Shown: positions 11,860-21,686 of the stretch, in pieces
Numbering within the stretch: the first letter of the stretch is position 1
Layout of the letters: the number at the start of each line of letters is the position of its first letter
Notes under the pieces: model-generated
Told to the model about the DNA's origin: nothing
The model's database searches: none
What the model saw: the letters and a program-made list of their open reading frames with translations, nothing else
Assembly: GCA_037389465.1 (NCBI GenBank)
Contig: JAZARR010000048.1
Span: 1,067,001-1,131,000, forward strand
From: Baylisascaris procyonis
Lineage: Eukaryota > Nematoda > Chromadorea > Rhabditida > Ascarididae
Length of the DNA: 64,000 bases
Direction: 5' to 3'
Translations under genes and position numbers: made by a program

Positions 11860-13106
11860 GTAAGATAAAGCATTATTTTGCAGGTTTTCCATCTATGACT
11901 TTGTCTTCGTCTGGATTCGCTAAACTCCGTGCTTGCATCTCGCTAGGTCACTTCCATTCATTCTATTGTGACTTAAATATCAAGCAAGAATAACCTTTCA
12001 GTGGTGCTTAAAATTTGTGAGCCAAGCCCATTATGTGGTCGAATGAGTTAATAAGGAATTCCTTAGTATCTTCTCATGAATCAACTCACAACAATTCAAA
12101 ATGCTGTGAAGCATCTTCTATTGTTGCTCCCTCATTTTGATTGAATTTCTTCAAATTTAATGAGTTGATTGTAGTCGAACGGAATGTGCCAAGTTTTCTT
12201 TTTGTATTGAACTCCATGCCTATAAAAGCGCCACTGCATTGAGCGTTAACTTGTAGGGACTACAGAAAAGTTAAAATTGTCCTGGAATAAGAGATTCCAG
12301 TGCAAATTACATTTGAATGGAAAATCTCTCTTGGTGAAACTTTATCCAAACTTCGAAAAAGTGGAGCGGTCTTGTTAATGCGGACATGGATATGAGCATA
12401 GGTCAGCCCACCCTGAGAGTTGAGGAAAGGTAAAGCTCAGTGTGTTGTCATCTACCCAGGCCAAAACGATGCAACACAATCAATTTTCCCCACGGGAATT
12501 TTCAATAATGCTGCTCTAGCCGAAGTTGAAACATTGAGGTTATTAGAACTGTGCTTATTTACAATGAATTATTTGTGTTGCCGTCGCTGTCGTTACTCTC
12601 ACTTTTGATGGATTCCTCTTGCAAATTTGCGCTAATCTTTTCCCACCTTGCGATCATCGCTCAGTGCTGTAAACGTTACATAGTTTGCCAGCCGTCAGGC
12701 TCTTCCTGTGCAGTTTTCTTGATTACTTCACTTGAGTAGAATAACTTAATATGGATTCATGTAGAAGCCTATGCTGCAGCATAGTAAATAGTGGTAATCC
12801 TCTCGAATACGACCTCAATACTGGGTGCGAATTAAGCTGATACTCAAGAATCCTGCAGCCGCCTTCTCAAAAAGCGTAGTCTTACGCGTCTTTAATATCC
12901 TTCGATGAAATACTTTGTTACACGTAGAGGCGGTGTTAGCTACATGAAAAAGCTCAAAAATAGACAAAAAACTATCAAAGATACAGTCTACCGATGAGTA
13001 ACGGCTCCATCTCGAATACAAACACTTGCTTAAACACTGCACGAATAGAAGCACAATACCTCAGTCCAAATTGAGCATAAGTAAGTCGCTTCACATTTTT
13101 TCACAG

Positions 13107-13141
13107 TTCGACGCATCTTCTAAAAGTGAAATTGCTTACAG
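13107..13141 (+). CDS. Exon 8 (tentative 35-base microexon)
   Basis: A very good acceptor (TTTTTTCACAG) and an ACAG|GTTCTT donor bound 35 bases. Read in phase 2 to phase 1 it gives STHLLKVKLLT and links exon 7 to exon 9 with no stop. The phase 0 reading (FDASSKSEIAY) looks equally protein-like but fits neither neighbour. It is called because it is the candidate I found that satisfies the phase change needed between exons 7 and 9. Confidence 0.45.
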
Positions 13142-13756
13142 GTTCTTGTTGCGTGGCTGTAATGAATTCATGTTTCAGTTGTCCCAATTTTTATCTGCTA
13201 AGCAGCATAGCCACCCACCCATTTTTAAACCAAACCTTTGCACCGATTGGCATTGTCTTCAATGGATTATAGAATGGTTTATCACTCAATGATATACCGA
13301 ATGAGAACGAGAAAAAATATTGTCGGAAAATGATTTCTCTCGAACTTAAGAAATTCAACAAATTCTTTAGGTTTCATAATGACGCGTAAAAAACAACTTC
13401 ATCAGCAATCGTCGTTTTTTGAAGGTTTCATAATAGCCGCCTATCGATAAAAATTTTGATACGCACTATGAAGAAAGCAATTTCTCTACCATAATGAAAT
13501 GAGAATTCATGAGTTCTTGTTAATCAGAATAAGGTCGTCATAGTCAGTCTTTGCTGTTGTACACCCAATAGATCACCGCTTCTATGACTTCCGAAAACAT
13601 TTTCGGTCGATTATGAATGTTGCAGAATTGAAAAATTATTCTATTCATTAACAGCTGAAAAGGTCATCACAATATGATTCACCGTATGCTCATCACAATG
13701 CAAACACCATTCTAGAGGAACTCACATAAACTGATCCATTTGCATTTTTGTTTTAG

Positions 13757-13777
13757 TCGAGATGACTCCAGATGAAG
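13757..13777 (+). CDS. Exon 9 (tentative 21-base microexon)
   Basis: The acceptor TTTTTGTTTTAG is excellent and the donor is GAAG|GTTCTC. It is exactly seven codons in phase 1-1 and reads EMTPDE with split codons at each side. In phase 2 it would contain a stop. Being symmetrical, it can be skipped without harm. Confidence 0.45.
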
Positions 13778-14765
13778 GTTCTCGTAGATGATTCATCCAT
13801 TGTGCACACTCCACCGATTGCACAATAAATACAATTTTTTGGCATATTGTGGCATATATAACTGTTCTAGAATTTCATAGATTAAGCTGACAGCCACGCT
13901 GAAGGTCGACTCATGTTGTAGAAGATAGAAACAATATGTTGTCGCTCTGTTTTTCAAGTTCAAATAACTGGAGAGACAGACAACATAAACACGCATAGAT
14001 GAATATTCACTTTTAGTCACAACTTTTTCATGATGTAATTCGCATATGCAAATGTGCGTACCAGCAAACGGCAATTCCGAATGCAGATCTGCAAAGACAA
14101 GTTAAAAAACAGAGAGGAGTTTATACTCGATCAGAGATTAAGCAACGTGAGTTTTGTCCAAGTGTTTTAACTGCAGAAATTTCGTGACGATGCTTGCAAT
14201 AAGGTGCCCTTATTGGGTTACTCATTTTTGGAAAATCTTTTTTTGAAGTGTGCCTCTTAAAATTTCAACAGTAATGCGCAAAAATTTTCAGCACTATAGC
14301 AGATGAATCGTAATAGCATGTCACTGCCTAATGATTTGCGTTTTATCTCTTCATTGCCTACGGCTATGACGTCTGATTTAAAAGTTTTGCAGAAAAACAT
14401 ATGAGATAAAGTTGATCGCAAGTGACACTGGAAATAGAAAAGCATTCGAGGATCTAACAACATCACATTGTTTCATTATTTCAAGCAGGACTGATTCTCA
14501 ACTGTTAAACATTCAGGACTATAGAAGTGACACTGCGCACTCGAATTGCTTTGGAAATTAATTGCTGCAATTCACTGTATTCTCTTTCCCACCCTCCTTT
14601 CCTAATCCACCCCTCCAAGCCCACTTCACTTTCGTTCGGTTGCTTAAGAAAATCCAACTGGACAGCAAATGTAGTTAATGCAGCGCTATTGAGATATATG
14701 ATCTATATCACGATCGAATTACAGCTCACACTCACCGTTGCTCGCCCCACAGTTTATTGCTGCAG

Positions 14766-14816
14766 TGGTGTCCACATCAAGTGAGCACGAACATCCGCCA
14801 TCACCTCAACCTGAAG
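14766..14816 (+). CDS. Exon 10: Pro/Glu/His segment
   Basis: Seventeen codons in phase 1-1 read VSTSSEHEHPPSPQPE. The donor is GAAG|GTCAAT. The acceptor is ATTGCTGCAG at 14765. An alternative acceptor at 14752 (CCCCACAG) adds 13 bases and would need phase 0. PPSP is a possible proline-directed kinase site. Confidence 0.65.
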
Positions 14817-16328
14817 GTCAATTTCCGTTGGATTCTTTTTTCACCTTCGAATTATTACTGCTTCAGTTGATTGATGAAATTAGTGTAAAAGAGGATTGAC
14901 GGTCACATTTCAATTTGTGTAATATCGAGATCCGATGAGAAACGCATCCAGCGTGGTGCTTTTCTCTTCCTTCTTTCAAATATTTCTACATGATTGCTTA
15001 GATCTTTTGAATGTACCCGCTGGTTTGCTCAAAGTCGACAGATTGACGAGTTGCTTTAAGGATTGACGTTTCGAGAAATGAGTTACATATATCAGGGCAT
15101 TAAAACTTATTGTGATAGCGAAGCTAAAAGTGCTGAATTTTTCTAACAACAAAGAAATTGCAGATCTACTATATACCATTTATGAAGGGCTCTGCAGCAT
15201 CCTATTATATGAGTAATCTTTGTTAACATGAATATCCTTTGCATTGCTTTCAACTGAGGTTTCAACTACAAGAATTCCATTCTTCAAAAAGGATTTTCAC
15301 CGTTGTGTTTCAAAATGAAACAGTAAAGTGCAGCGCTATTTAAACAGTCACACTAAGGACGCTGTCCCGTTTTCTTAAGGACTGAGGCTGGTCGTATCAT
15401 CGACTCGTTCATCGGATGGGCTCGTGTACTAACATCTTTTTCAACTATTCAATCAGATTACATCGAGTACATTAAACAACTGGTGGTCTAGAGGCAAAAT
15501 CGTGGCGACTAACTTTTGAGATTCAGTGAACGAGAAGACAAAGAAAAACGATTGGTGCAGAGCGCATATAAACTCTATGACAACACATCCAGCGCCTACA
15601 ACAGTTCTCTTGTAATTGCACATCGCTACTTAGCGTATAGAATGGGCTTGATATTGCTTATATAAACTCCATTGAGCATCCGAGCGGTACATGTTTTCTC
15701 CCAGTATTTCTCTGAGCATTTTTTTTTTCTGCGGAAAGAAAGTGCAATAGCGAATGGGCAGTTTGTGAAGCTTGAATGGACCAGAAGAGAGGGACGAGAC
15801 GTTATTGTATTTGTTCGATGAGATCTAATATGTTTCTTCTCCTTCAATCCACCCTTTCCTTCCTCCCATCTTGCTTATTCATTCCTTCTCACCGTTCGTG
15901 AGACGCTTTCCAAGCATTACAATTACAGTTATGCTTTCGTCTTCGTCATGTTCTTTTTACACAAGAAAAGGAGCGCGAGATATTTAAAAGCTATATATTT
16001 TGCCGTACATGCAATAGGATTTGCGCATACGTTCAGAAACATATTTTCGTAGAGAATAACTTCTAGTGATGTTTGAGTAAAATTGTATGAAAAATATGGA
16101 TGATTCATCGGTATGATGACTGTTGCCGGAAGTATCGTTTATAGTTGTGAATGATGATTTGCTAATGTTATATAGGCAGAACACAACAGCCGTGATAATG
16201 TTGTGAATGCTTCTTCTCTGATCGTCATCAAAAAGAAACACTCTGAAAGTGTAAAAAATAATGGGAGTGTTAAAAATATACCCTAAGCTCTTCACTCACT
16301 AAAGAGTTTAATATAGTTCACCATTTAG

Positions 16329-16475
16329 GTGGCGAGTCTACTTTCTTGTTCAATTCGCACAATATCGAATACGATACAAAAGAAAACGACGTTATTGTAA
16401 TCGCAGAAGAGATCAAAACAGAAGACCATTCAACACCACTCGATATGGGTCACAATGGCAGCAAGAAAAACAAAG
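16329..16475 (+). CDS. Exon 11: acidic then Lys-rich segment
   Basis: The acceptor is CCATTTAG at 16328 and the donor AAAG|GTTCAT. The exon is 147 bases in phase 1-1. The peptide starts GESTFLFNSHNIEYDTKEND, continues VIVIAEEIKTEDHST and ends GSKKNK. The middle has a short hydrophobic beta-like stretch (VIVIAEE) flanked by acidic residues. Long open frame, good splice sites and a composition shift relative to the intron make this one of the clearer exons. Confidence 0.83.
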
Positions 16476-16708
16476 GTTCATTTACAATTGTTTCCATTTC
16501 TTCTATTTTCTCCGATATGTTGTGATATGTATATGATTGAAAGATGTGTCAGCGTTGTTGCTGCACCTCTACTATCGTTTTGAGGCATATGTTGGCGAAG
16601 AGCGGCAGACTTCCCAGGCAGTGATGAGGACTCGTCAGCAGTCAAGTTTTTGCGGGGATAGGTTCATAACCCAGGAAAAAATTTTTTTTTAATTTTTTCT
16701 TCCATTAG

Positions 16709-16738
16709 GTACCAGGAAGCATTTTCTGAAATCTTCAG
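16709..16738 (+). CDS. Exon 12: 30-base basic microexon
   Basis: A polypyrimidine-rich acceptor (TTTTTTCTTCCATTAG) and a strong CTTCAG|GTAAGG donor enclose ten codons in phase 1-1, reading TRKHFLKSS plus split Gly codons. It is short, basic and symmetrical, which suits a regulated cassette exon. Confidence 0.68.
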
Positions 16739-17301
16739 GTAAGGCTGATCAGGTAGATTGGTTCACGGCAAAAATTGTGAATTTTCTGCTGCATCAACGC
16801 TTCGAAGGGAATGCTGTTCTGCTCGCACTCGAACACCGTTCAAAGCAGCTACATAAGGGTTCTGGTGAACAAGGCTCTGGGAAAGCCTTACACGATGATG
16901 TTCAATGAACATTTGGAAAGTACTCGCACTCGAGCTCTTTTTAGCCCTTTGCGGTATTGCCAGGAAGACAACGAGGCTTACCGTCCTTCCTTGTTGTCGA
17001 CATATATTTTGAGGAATGTACTGTTATTGCTTGTTAAATTCCACTTACTTCAGCATCGTTCGCTCCTCTTCCCACTTCTATTCTGCTCCTCAGGGACGCG
17101 TCTACGAGCTACAGTTGATTTTTCCGTAGTTTGCTGTAGCAAGTGAATCCGGCAGTTGAACTGCCGAAAATAACAGTCAAGGTTTCATTATGCCGTTGTT
17201 ATTCTATTCCATCGACTGTTAATCATTGAATAACAGCAGAAGTCATTAAGTGCTGCATGATCTTCATTGGTCTCTCATGTGATCAATACAGCAATTTTCA
17301 G

Positions 17302-17451
17302 GTTCAGAAACTGAAAACGTTGATGGAACTGTCAAACCAAGGAAGAAATTTTCTTTTTCGCGGAAGAAGAAGTCTGCGGAACCGGAGTCGAATTCGAACG
17401 ATGCGAAGCGCAAAAAAGATGCGAAGAGTGTGGATACCGATAAAGGCGATG
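17302..17451 (+). CDS. Exon 13: Lys-rich segment
   Basis: The acceptor is GCAATTTTCAG and the donor GATG|GTTTGC. It is 150 bases in phase 1-1. The peptide starts SETENVDGTVKPRKKFSFSR, continues KKKSAEPESNSNDAKRKKD and ends VDTDKGD. KPRKKFSFSRKKKS resembles a MARCKS-like or NLS-like basic effector patch with serines; that is a resemblance of composition, not homology. The frame is unmistakably biased toward Lys, Asp, Glu and Ser. Confidence 0.87.
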
Positions 17452-18540
17452 GTTTGCTTTCGTTGATCTTTTTCTTCCTATCAACGCAGTTTAGAATCGA
17501 CTGGTATCGCTCACGGTAAAGTATTGATATCGATTAAAAAACCGTTCCACTGTTAAGGCTGCCGAAATCGGAGAAGGAGACTAGCAGTTCTTCAGTGAAC
17601 GTGAAAAGGTTCCATTTAATCATCATTTTCGGTAAGAAAATTTCTTAACCTATAGCAAGTTTTAAAATTTTTTCTTATTTTCGCTGGGAAATTGGAGGGA
17701 ATGGTCTTGTTTTGTCCCTGTTGTTCGAAATCCCCTGTTGGTTTTAGTATGTATCACAAAATTGTATTCATTGAAAAGTGACCAATTTATGTGCCAGCAA
17801 TTTCCTTCGCCCACTTCAATCATCCTTCTCCCATCTCAAGGATTGGATGAAACTAGTTTCGTCTACCCCAATCATTGCAGCCGAATAGGCCCAGTTTTCA
17901 TTTTGCGGCCAACGATAACTACCTTCACAGGTGAAGTTCCAGTTCATAACCCGCACCTTTTGGACACATTCTCAAGACGTGGGAAAGCATGTTTATAACT
18001 ACTTGTTTAAGCCAACGTGCACGAAAGGATAGGACGAGAGAGCTTTATGCGTTCAAACGCCGCTCTAGAGTTTCCAAGAAGAAGAGAAAAAAAAATGAAA
18101 ATCTCTATTAAGTAACAGTTTCTCCCTCAGTCGTTTCATTCGTCTTAAAAATTTTCATAGCTGCTAACTAAAAGCTTTCATGTCACTTCATTTGTCATAA
18201 ATATAAGTGTTTCGATTGGTTTTTGCATCAAAAAAATGACTGAACGTCCAGTTTCGGTCAAGATTTGAGGTCGAAGTTGATAATGGGGAAAATTGTTAGA
18301 AATTATGGCGGAACATTTTTCCAGCAACGTTTCACTGCTTCATTGACGTTTTCGATATTTCTTCCCACAGAAATGAACGTTGATAACAACTCTTTATGAA
18401 TCTCGCTCGGAAAGCTGCTGAGGTGAATGATTAATTCACGCACATTCTCGAAATGAAGTTCTGGAGAGCACAGCTGTGATGGATTTTTTGAACTTCAAAC
18501 AAATTGATTTAGACTTCGGTAAATGAATCGAGAGACATTT

Positions 18541-18792
18541 TTGTTTGTCATCAACTTGAAAGTGATGCTTGTTGATGGCCTGTATCGGATATGATTTCAA
18601 GGGGAAAAGGATGAAGAGGTACTTTAGGTTGCGTGATTGGGATACTTTAGGATACATTTTGAGAATTTGTTTGTCATCAACTTGAAAGTGATGCTTGTTG
18701 ATGGCCTGTATCGGATATGATTTCAAGGGGAAAAGGATGAAGAGGTACTTTAGGTTGCGTGATTGGGATACTTTAGGATACATTTTGAGAAT
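18541..18792. repeat. Perfect 126-bp tandem duplication (two copies)
   Basis: Bases 18541-18666 and 18667-18792 are identical as read. Because 126 is a multiple of three, a minus-strand open frame repeats 42 residues exactly, but that frame has no other coding sign. Complete identity means a recent duplication or an assembly duplication. Confidence 0.95.
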
Positions 18793-18856
18793 CCAGCACT
18801 CTTTCAGTAGATTGTCACTTTTCGAATTTAGCGTATGCTAACATTTGGCATCGTCA

Positions 18857-18966
18857 GTCGTCCTCTTCCTCATCCGTCCTCTTCCACCTCTCTCCCATCT
18901 CCCTCTCTTCTCTTCTACCCCTCTGCCACCTCCTTCTCCTCGTCCTCTTCCACCCATTCCCCTCAT
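18857..18966. repeat. CT-rich (homopyrimidine) tract
   Basis: About 110 bases are almost entirely C and T on the plus strand, with CCTCTTCC-type words. It lies between the 126-bp duplication and the tRNA-like element. Confidence 0.65.
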
Positions 18967-19028
18967 GGCAAATTGATGCGTGTAATCTGAGTCATGTGAA
19001 ATCGATCTTACCACAAAGGTGATAAGGT

Positions 19029-19068
19029 CTTCAGTTGGCTCATAACTCAAAAAAACATCCAACACATG
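19029..19068. repeat. 40-bp repeat, left copy
   Basis: The segment begins CTTCAGTTGG and ends AACACATG. A 38-base version lies at 19313-19350 in the same orientation, differing at two substitutions and one 2-base gap. The two copies flank the tRNA-like sequence at a spacing of 284 bases. Confidence 0.85.
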
Positions 19069-19187
19069 TCTGCGCTATGTCAGTTCAGTTCTGGTGCATG
19101 GCGTAATGCACCCACCGGAGTGTCGTATAATGTACGTACATAAACTGACGGGAGTTCGTAACGCAAGGTTGATGAGAAGTGAGGACG

Positions 19188-19258
19188 TTCGCTATAGCTT
19201 AGCGGTAGAGCACTCGCCCGGCAAGCGAGAGGTCGCGGGTTCGTCCCCGTCTCCCGAC
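19188..19258 (+). pseudogene. tRNA-Ala(GGC)-like sequence, degenerate
   Basis: A D arm (stem GCTT/GAGC, 19197-19200 and 19208-19211), a perfect five-pair anticodon stem (CTCGC 19213-19217 with GCGAG 19225-19229) and a T arm (GCGGG 19235-19239 with CCCGT 19246-19250) can be folded. The anticodon position reads GGC (19220-19222), alanine. It is probably not functional: the base at position 33 is C instead of U, the T loop has six bases, and the two acceptor strands (19188-19194, 19251-19257) pair at only about three of seven positions. It is likely a tRNA pseudogene or the head of a tRNA-derived SINE. Confidence 0.6.
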
Positions 19259-19312
19259 AGGTTTTCATTGGTCATCAAAAACACCCCATTATCACTCTCA
19301 GTCTGAGCCGGA

Positions 19313-19350
19313 CTTCAGTTGACTCATAACTCAAAAAAGCATCCAACATG
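19313..19350. repeat. 40-bp repeat, right copy
   Basis: Second copy of the 19029-19068 repeat, in direct orientation. Together they bound a unit of about 280 bases that includes the tRNA-like sequence. Confidence 0.85.
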
Positions 19351-19668
19351 CTTACAGTGTGGGATACCATGATCCATTTATATTTATCATTGACGACTCG
19401 CGGGAATCGCTGATGTGCATTCAATTTAAATCTAAATACTCAAATTTGAAATGTGACGAAAGCTTTCTTATAACTTTACCCGATTATTTGACACTTCTGG
19501 ATAACCGTTTATTATAAATTGTTCTACCATCCAACAAGATAAGCAGCTGTCAACTTCACTGATATGTGGATTGCTTTCGGGTAACTTAAATGTGCTTACC
19601 ACAATTTGTATGGACTAGATAAATTTGACCTCAGCAGAGCAACTCTTTCATTTGAGGCATTGTTTCAG

Positions 19669-19922
19669 AAAGCGGTGAACATAAAGCGAACGGTGAATTG
19701 GACAAGAAACTGTTGATCGTACCTGTTGAAGACAGCCGAGAATCACACCTGTTGAATAAAATTGACGACGCCAAACCGAACAAACGTGATGGAACTGAAA
19801 AGAAATCCAAGCAAAACTTAGACACTGTCGATACGTCTCATCTTTCACCGCATTTCATCTCTGCAACGAATGCGAAGCATTCTCTCAAGCATTCTTCGTT
19901 AAACGCAGCGCTTAAGAATACG
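19669..19922 (+). CDS. Exon 14: longest Lys/Asp/Ser-rich exon
   Basis: The acceptor is GCATTGTTTCAG and the donor AATACG|GTACTT. It enters phase 1 and leaves phase 0, with 84 full codons. The peptide opens SGEHKANGELDKKLLIVPVE, runs through a polar Asp/Lys/Asn-rich middle (KPNKRDGTEKKSKQNLDTVD) and ends SLKHSSLNAALKNT. Exon 13 donates the first base of the Glu codon. No membrane segment, cysteine pattern or catalytic motif. Confidence 0.85.
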
Positions 19923-20325
19923 GTACTTATTTACCTACATGCGTTTCCAAATAAGAGGCACCATAGTAATAACATTAGCGTATATCTGTATATCTCAGAT
20001 TTTATGCTTGAAAATTAATTAAGCTTGACGTAAAGTAAATATTAAACCGTGCAGCTAAAATTCAAAATATTTGTAAGTTGCAAGAGGTACGGCTCGCAGT
20101 TATGCTGTATCAACATTGCGCACTCGTGGTATGCAGTAATTAGTGGTGGTTAAAAGACGAAGACAAGGCAGTGAGATGAAAACAGCAAGTAACTCATTTC
20201 GTAAACCAGAAAAAAATGTAGCTGCAAATGCGGTGTCGAATCAGTGAGCTTATGTTTGCTGAAAATCTCATCAGCGTTATTTTCCTTATTCAGCAAATGC
20301 GACAAAATGTGTCACCTTTTGGCAG

Positions 20326-20385
20326 GATCAGAAGCAGGACCAGGATTTCATCCAAGAATACTCCCATTGGTTGAGAATCCTCGCT
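20326..20385 (+). CDS. Exon 15 (tentative): 20-codon segment
   Basis: A strong acceptor (CACCTTTTGGCAG) opens a phase 0 frame reading DQKQDQDFIQEYSHWLRILA. The donor TCGCT|GTGATT is weak, and the frame would stop six bases later if it were not used. Exactly 20 codons in phase 0-0 fit between exon 14 (exit 0) and exon 16 (entry 0), so inclusion is optional. The phase 2 reading (IRSRTRISSKNTPI) is also open for 15 codons. Confidence 0.45.
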
Positions 20386-20405
20386 GTGATTTAGATTGAC
20401 TGGAA

Positions 20406-20840
20406 ATGTTGTTGAGAAAGATGTTAAAAGAAGTTGGAAAAAAATTAGCACAATCCTTGTTGTGCTCATGCGAGAGATGGGGCTCGAGGGAAAACCGGAA
20501 TTTAAAAAAAAACATTAGGCTTACCAAAAAACCCAATCGGACTGAAGTTTCCTTAGACACTACAGGGGTCTTGAGAAAGCTTGGGAAAAAAGGCTTGAGG
20601 AGCGTTAAAGATTCCGTTGTCAACATGTTCAGTGAATATCAGAGGGCCCAAAATTGCGAAAGAGAGAGAAAAGAAACACAGAAACTGTTGAATGAAATTA
20701 CGAACTGTGCAAAAACGCGAAACGAAGGCGTAGTCTCATTGTATGATCAAGATAACTACTTTGCAACTTGCAAGCCTTGGTTGGATCCGAGCAAGATACT
20801 TTCCACGTCTACCGCATGGGGCTTATCTTTTATTCGATAA
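20406..20840 (+). CDS. Unassigned 144-codon Lys-rich ORF within an intron
   Basis: ATG at 20406 (MLLRKMLKEVGKKLAQSLLC) to TAA at 20838. The product is hydrophilic and strongly helix-prone in the middle (NMFSEYQRAQNCERERKETQ), with no signal peptide or membrane segment and several Cys. A stop lies nine bases upstream of the ATG with no AG between, so if real it is an intronless ORF or its 5' part is lost. A minus-strand open frame overlaps the 5' half. A-rich sequence can give Lys-rich frames by chance, so this could be a nested gene, a retrocopy fragment or a spurious frame. Family not recognised. Confidence 0.35.
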   Translation: MLLRKMLKEVGKKLAQSLLCSCERWGSRENRNLKKNIRLTKKPNRTEVSLDTTGVLRKLGKKGLRSVKDSVVNMFSEYQRAQNCERERKETQKLLNEITNCAKTRNEGVVSLYDQDNYFATCKPWLDPSKILSTSTAWGLSFIR

Positions 20841-21674
20841 AAAACCAGCATTTTTCAGACAGAACACAAATTTGGTTCAAGCCTGAGATTTGGAATTTTA
20901 GATGTTTTCTAATCTCAGAAATGGGAGGTTAAGGGGGTTTCAAATTTAAAATCAGATGAATGGAAGTTTATTGCTGCAATGGATTGATCAACGCTTTAGT
21001 GCTTATAGATGCAGGGTTGACATTGTTTGTTGATAATAGACTAATAGCAGCAGTGAGCAAATATGAGCATTGCTGGCAACAATTTCAAAGACGCGATCAC
21101 AACATTGAGGATACACACAAAGCTTCTTTGGCTCACCTCTAAATGTTCTTTCAGAAATATCTATGCGTGGCAGCCTGCTCAACGGTGCGCTTTTTTTTTG
21201 AAGACTATTCATCCGTTGCATTAGTTGTTCATTGTTTCTTTTTTCTATCTCTCCTCTTTCTCTTTATCTCACTTATGATGGCTCATTTGATAAGGCTTTC
21301 CAGTAAGTTGCATTTATTACTCGATTTTCATTCGAAATCATTAGTTTCGATAATGTGATCTTCAACCGTTTCGAGTTTCAATTTGAATTAAATTAGCCCA
21401 CTGTGAATACAATTAAATGCGGCGGCTTCTTTGATTCGAACTCATTTTTCAGCTTTATTGACACACATTACATTTGAAGAATTACATTCAGTTACTCAAG
21501 TCGCCGCGTTCTCCACCAATCGGCAGTGTTGAGTTCGTTCTATGAGATCATTTCGGCGGAATAGTAAGCTCAACATGCTCTAGAAGATTAGCAACCTTGT
21601 ATTTTTCACGACAAAATATGATAGAGATTTTTGACACACATGCTGGTAGGTATCTTCGCTGAAGCACTGATTTC

Positions 21675-21686
21675 GGGGGGGGGGGG
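21675..21686. repeat. Poly-G run of 12
   Basis: Twelve consecutive G residues in an AT-rich intron. Such runs are prone to sequencing-length error. Confidence 0.9.

Larger units (their letters stand above)
17452..19668 (+). other. Intron with repeats and a tRNA-like sequence
   Basis: It contains a perfect 126-bp tandem duplication, a CT-rich tract and a tRNA-like element between two copies of a 40-bp repeat. A 51-base stretch at 17558-17608 reads LPKSEKETSSSSVNVK with an AG before and a GT after, but its phase (2-2) fits neither exon 13 nor exon 14. Confidence 0.6.

Noticed and set aside
17558..17608. 51-base exon-like segment (LPKSEKETSSSSVNVK)
   Set aside because: Its peptide looks right but its phase is 2-2, and both neighbours need phase 1-1; in that phase it has an internal stop.
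18436..18783. Minus-strand 115-codon frame with a 42-residue internal repeat
   Set aside because: The repeat is only the 126-bp DNA duplication read in frame; no splice or family support.
19080..19268. Minus-strand ORF with a TNPRPLACRASALPLSYSER peptide
   Set aside because: This is the usual antisense translation of a tRNA-like sequence, not a protein gene.
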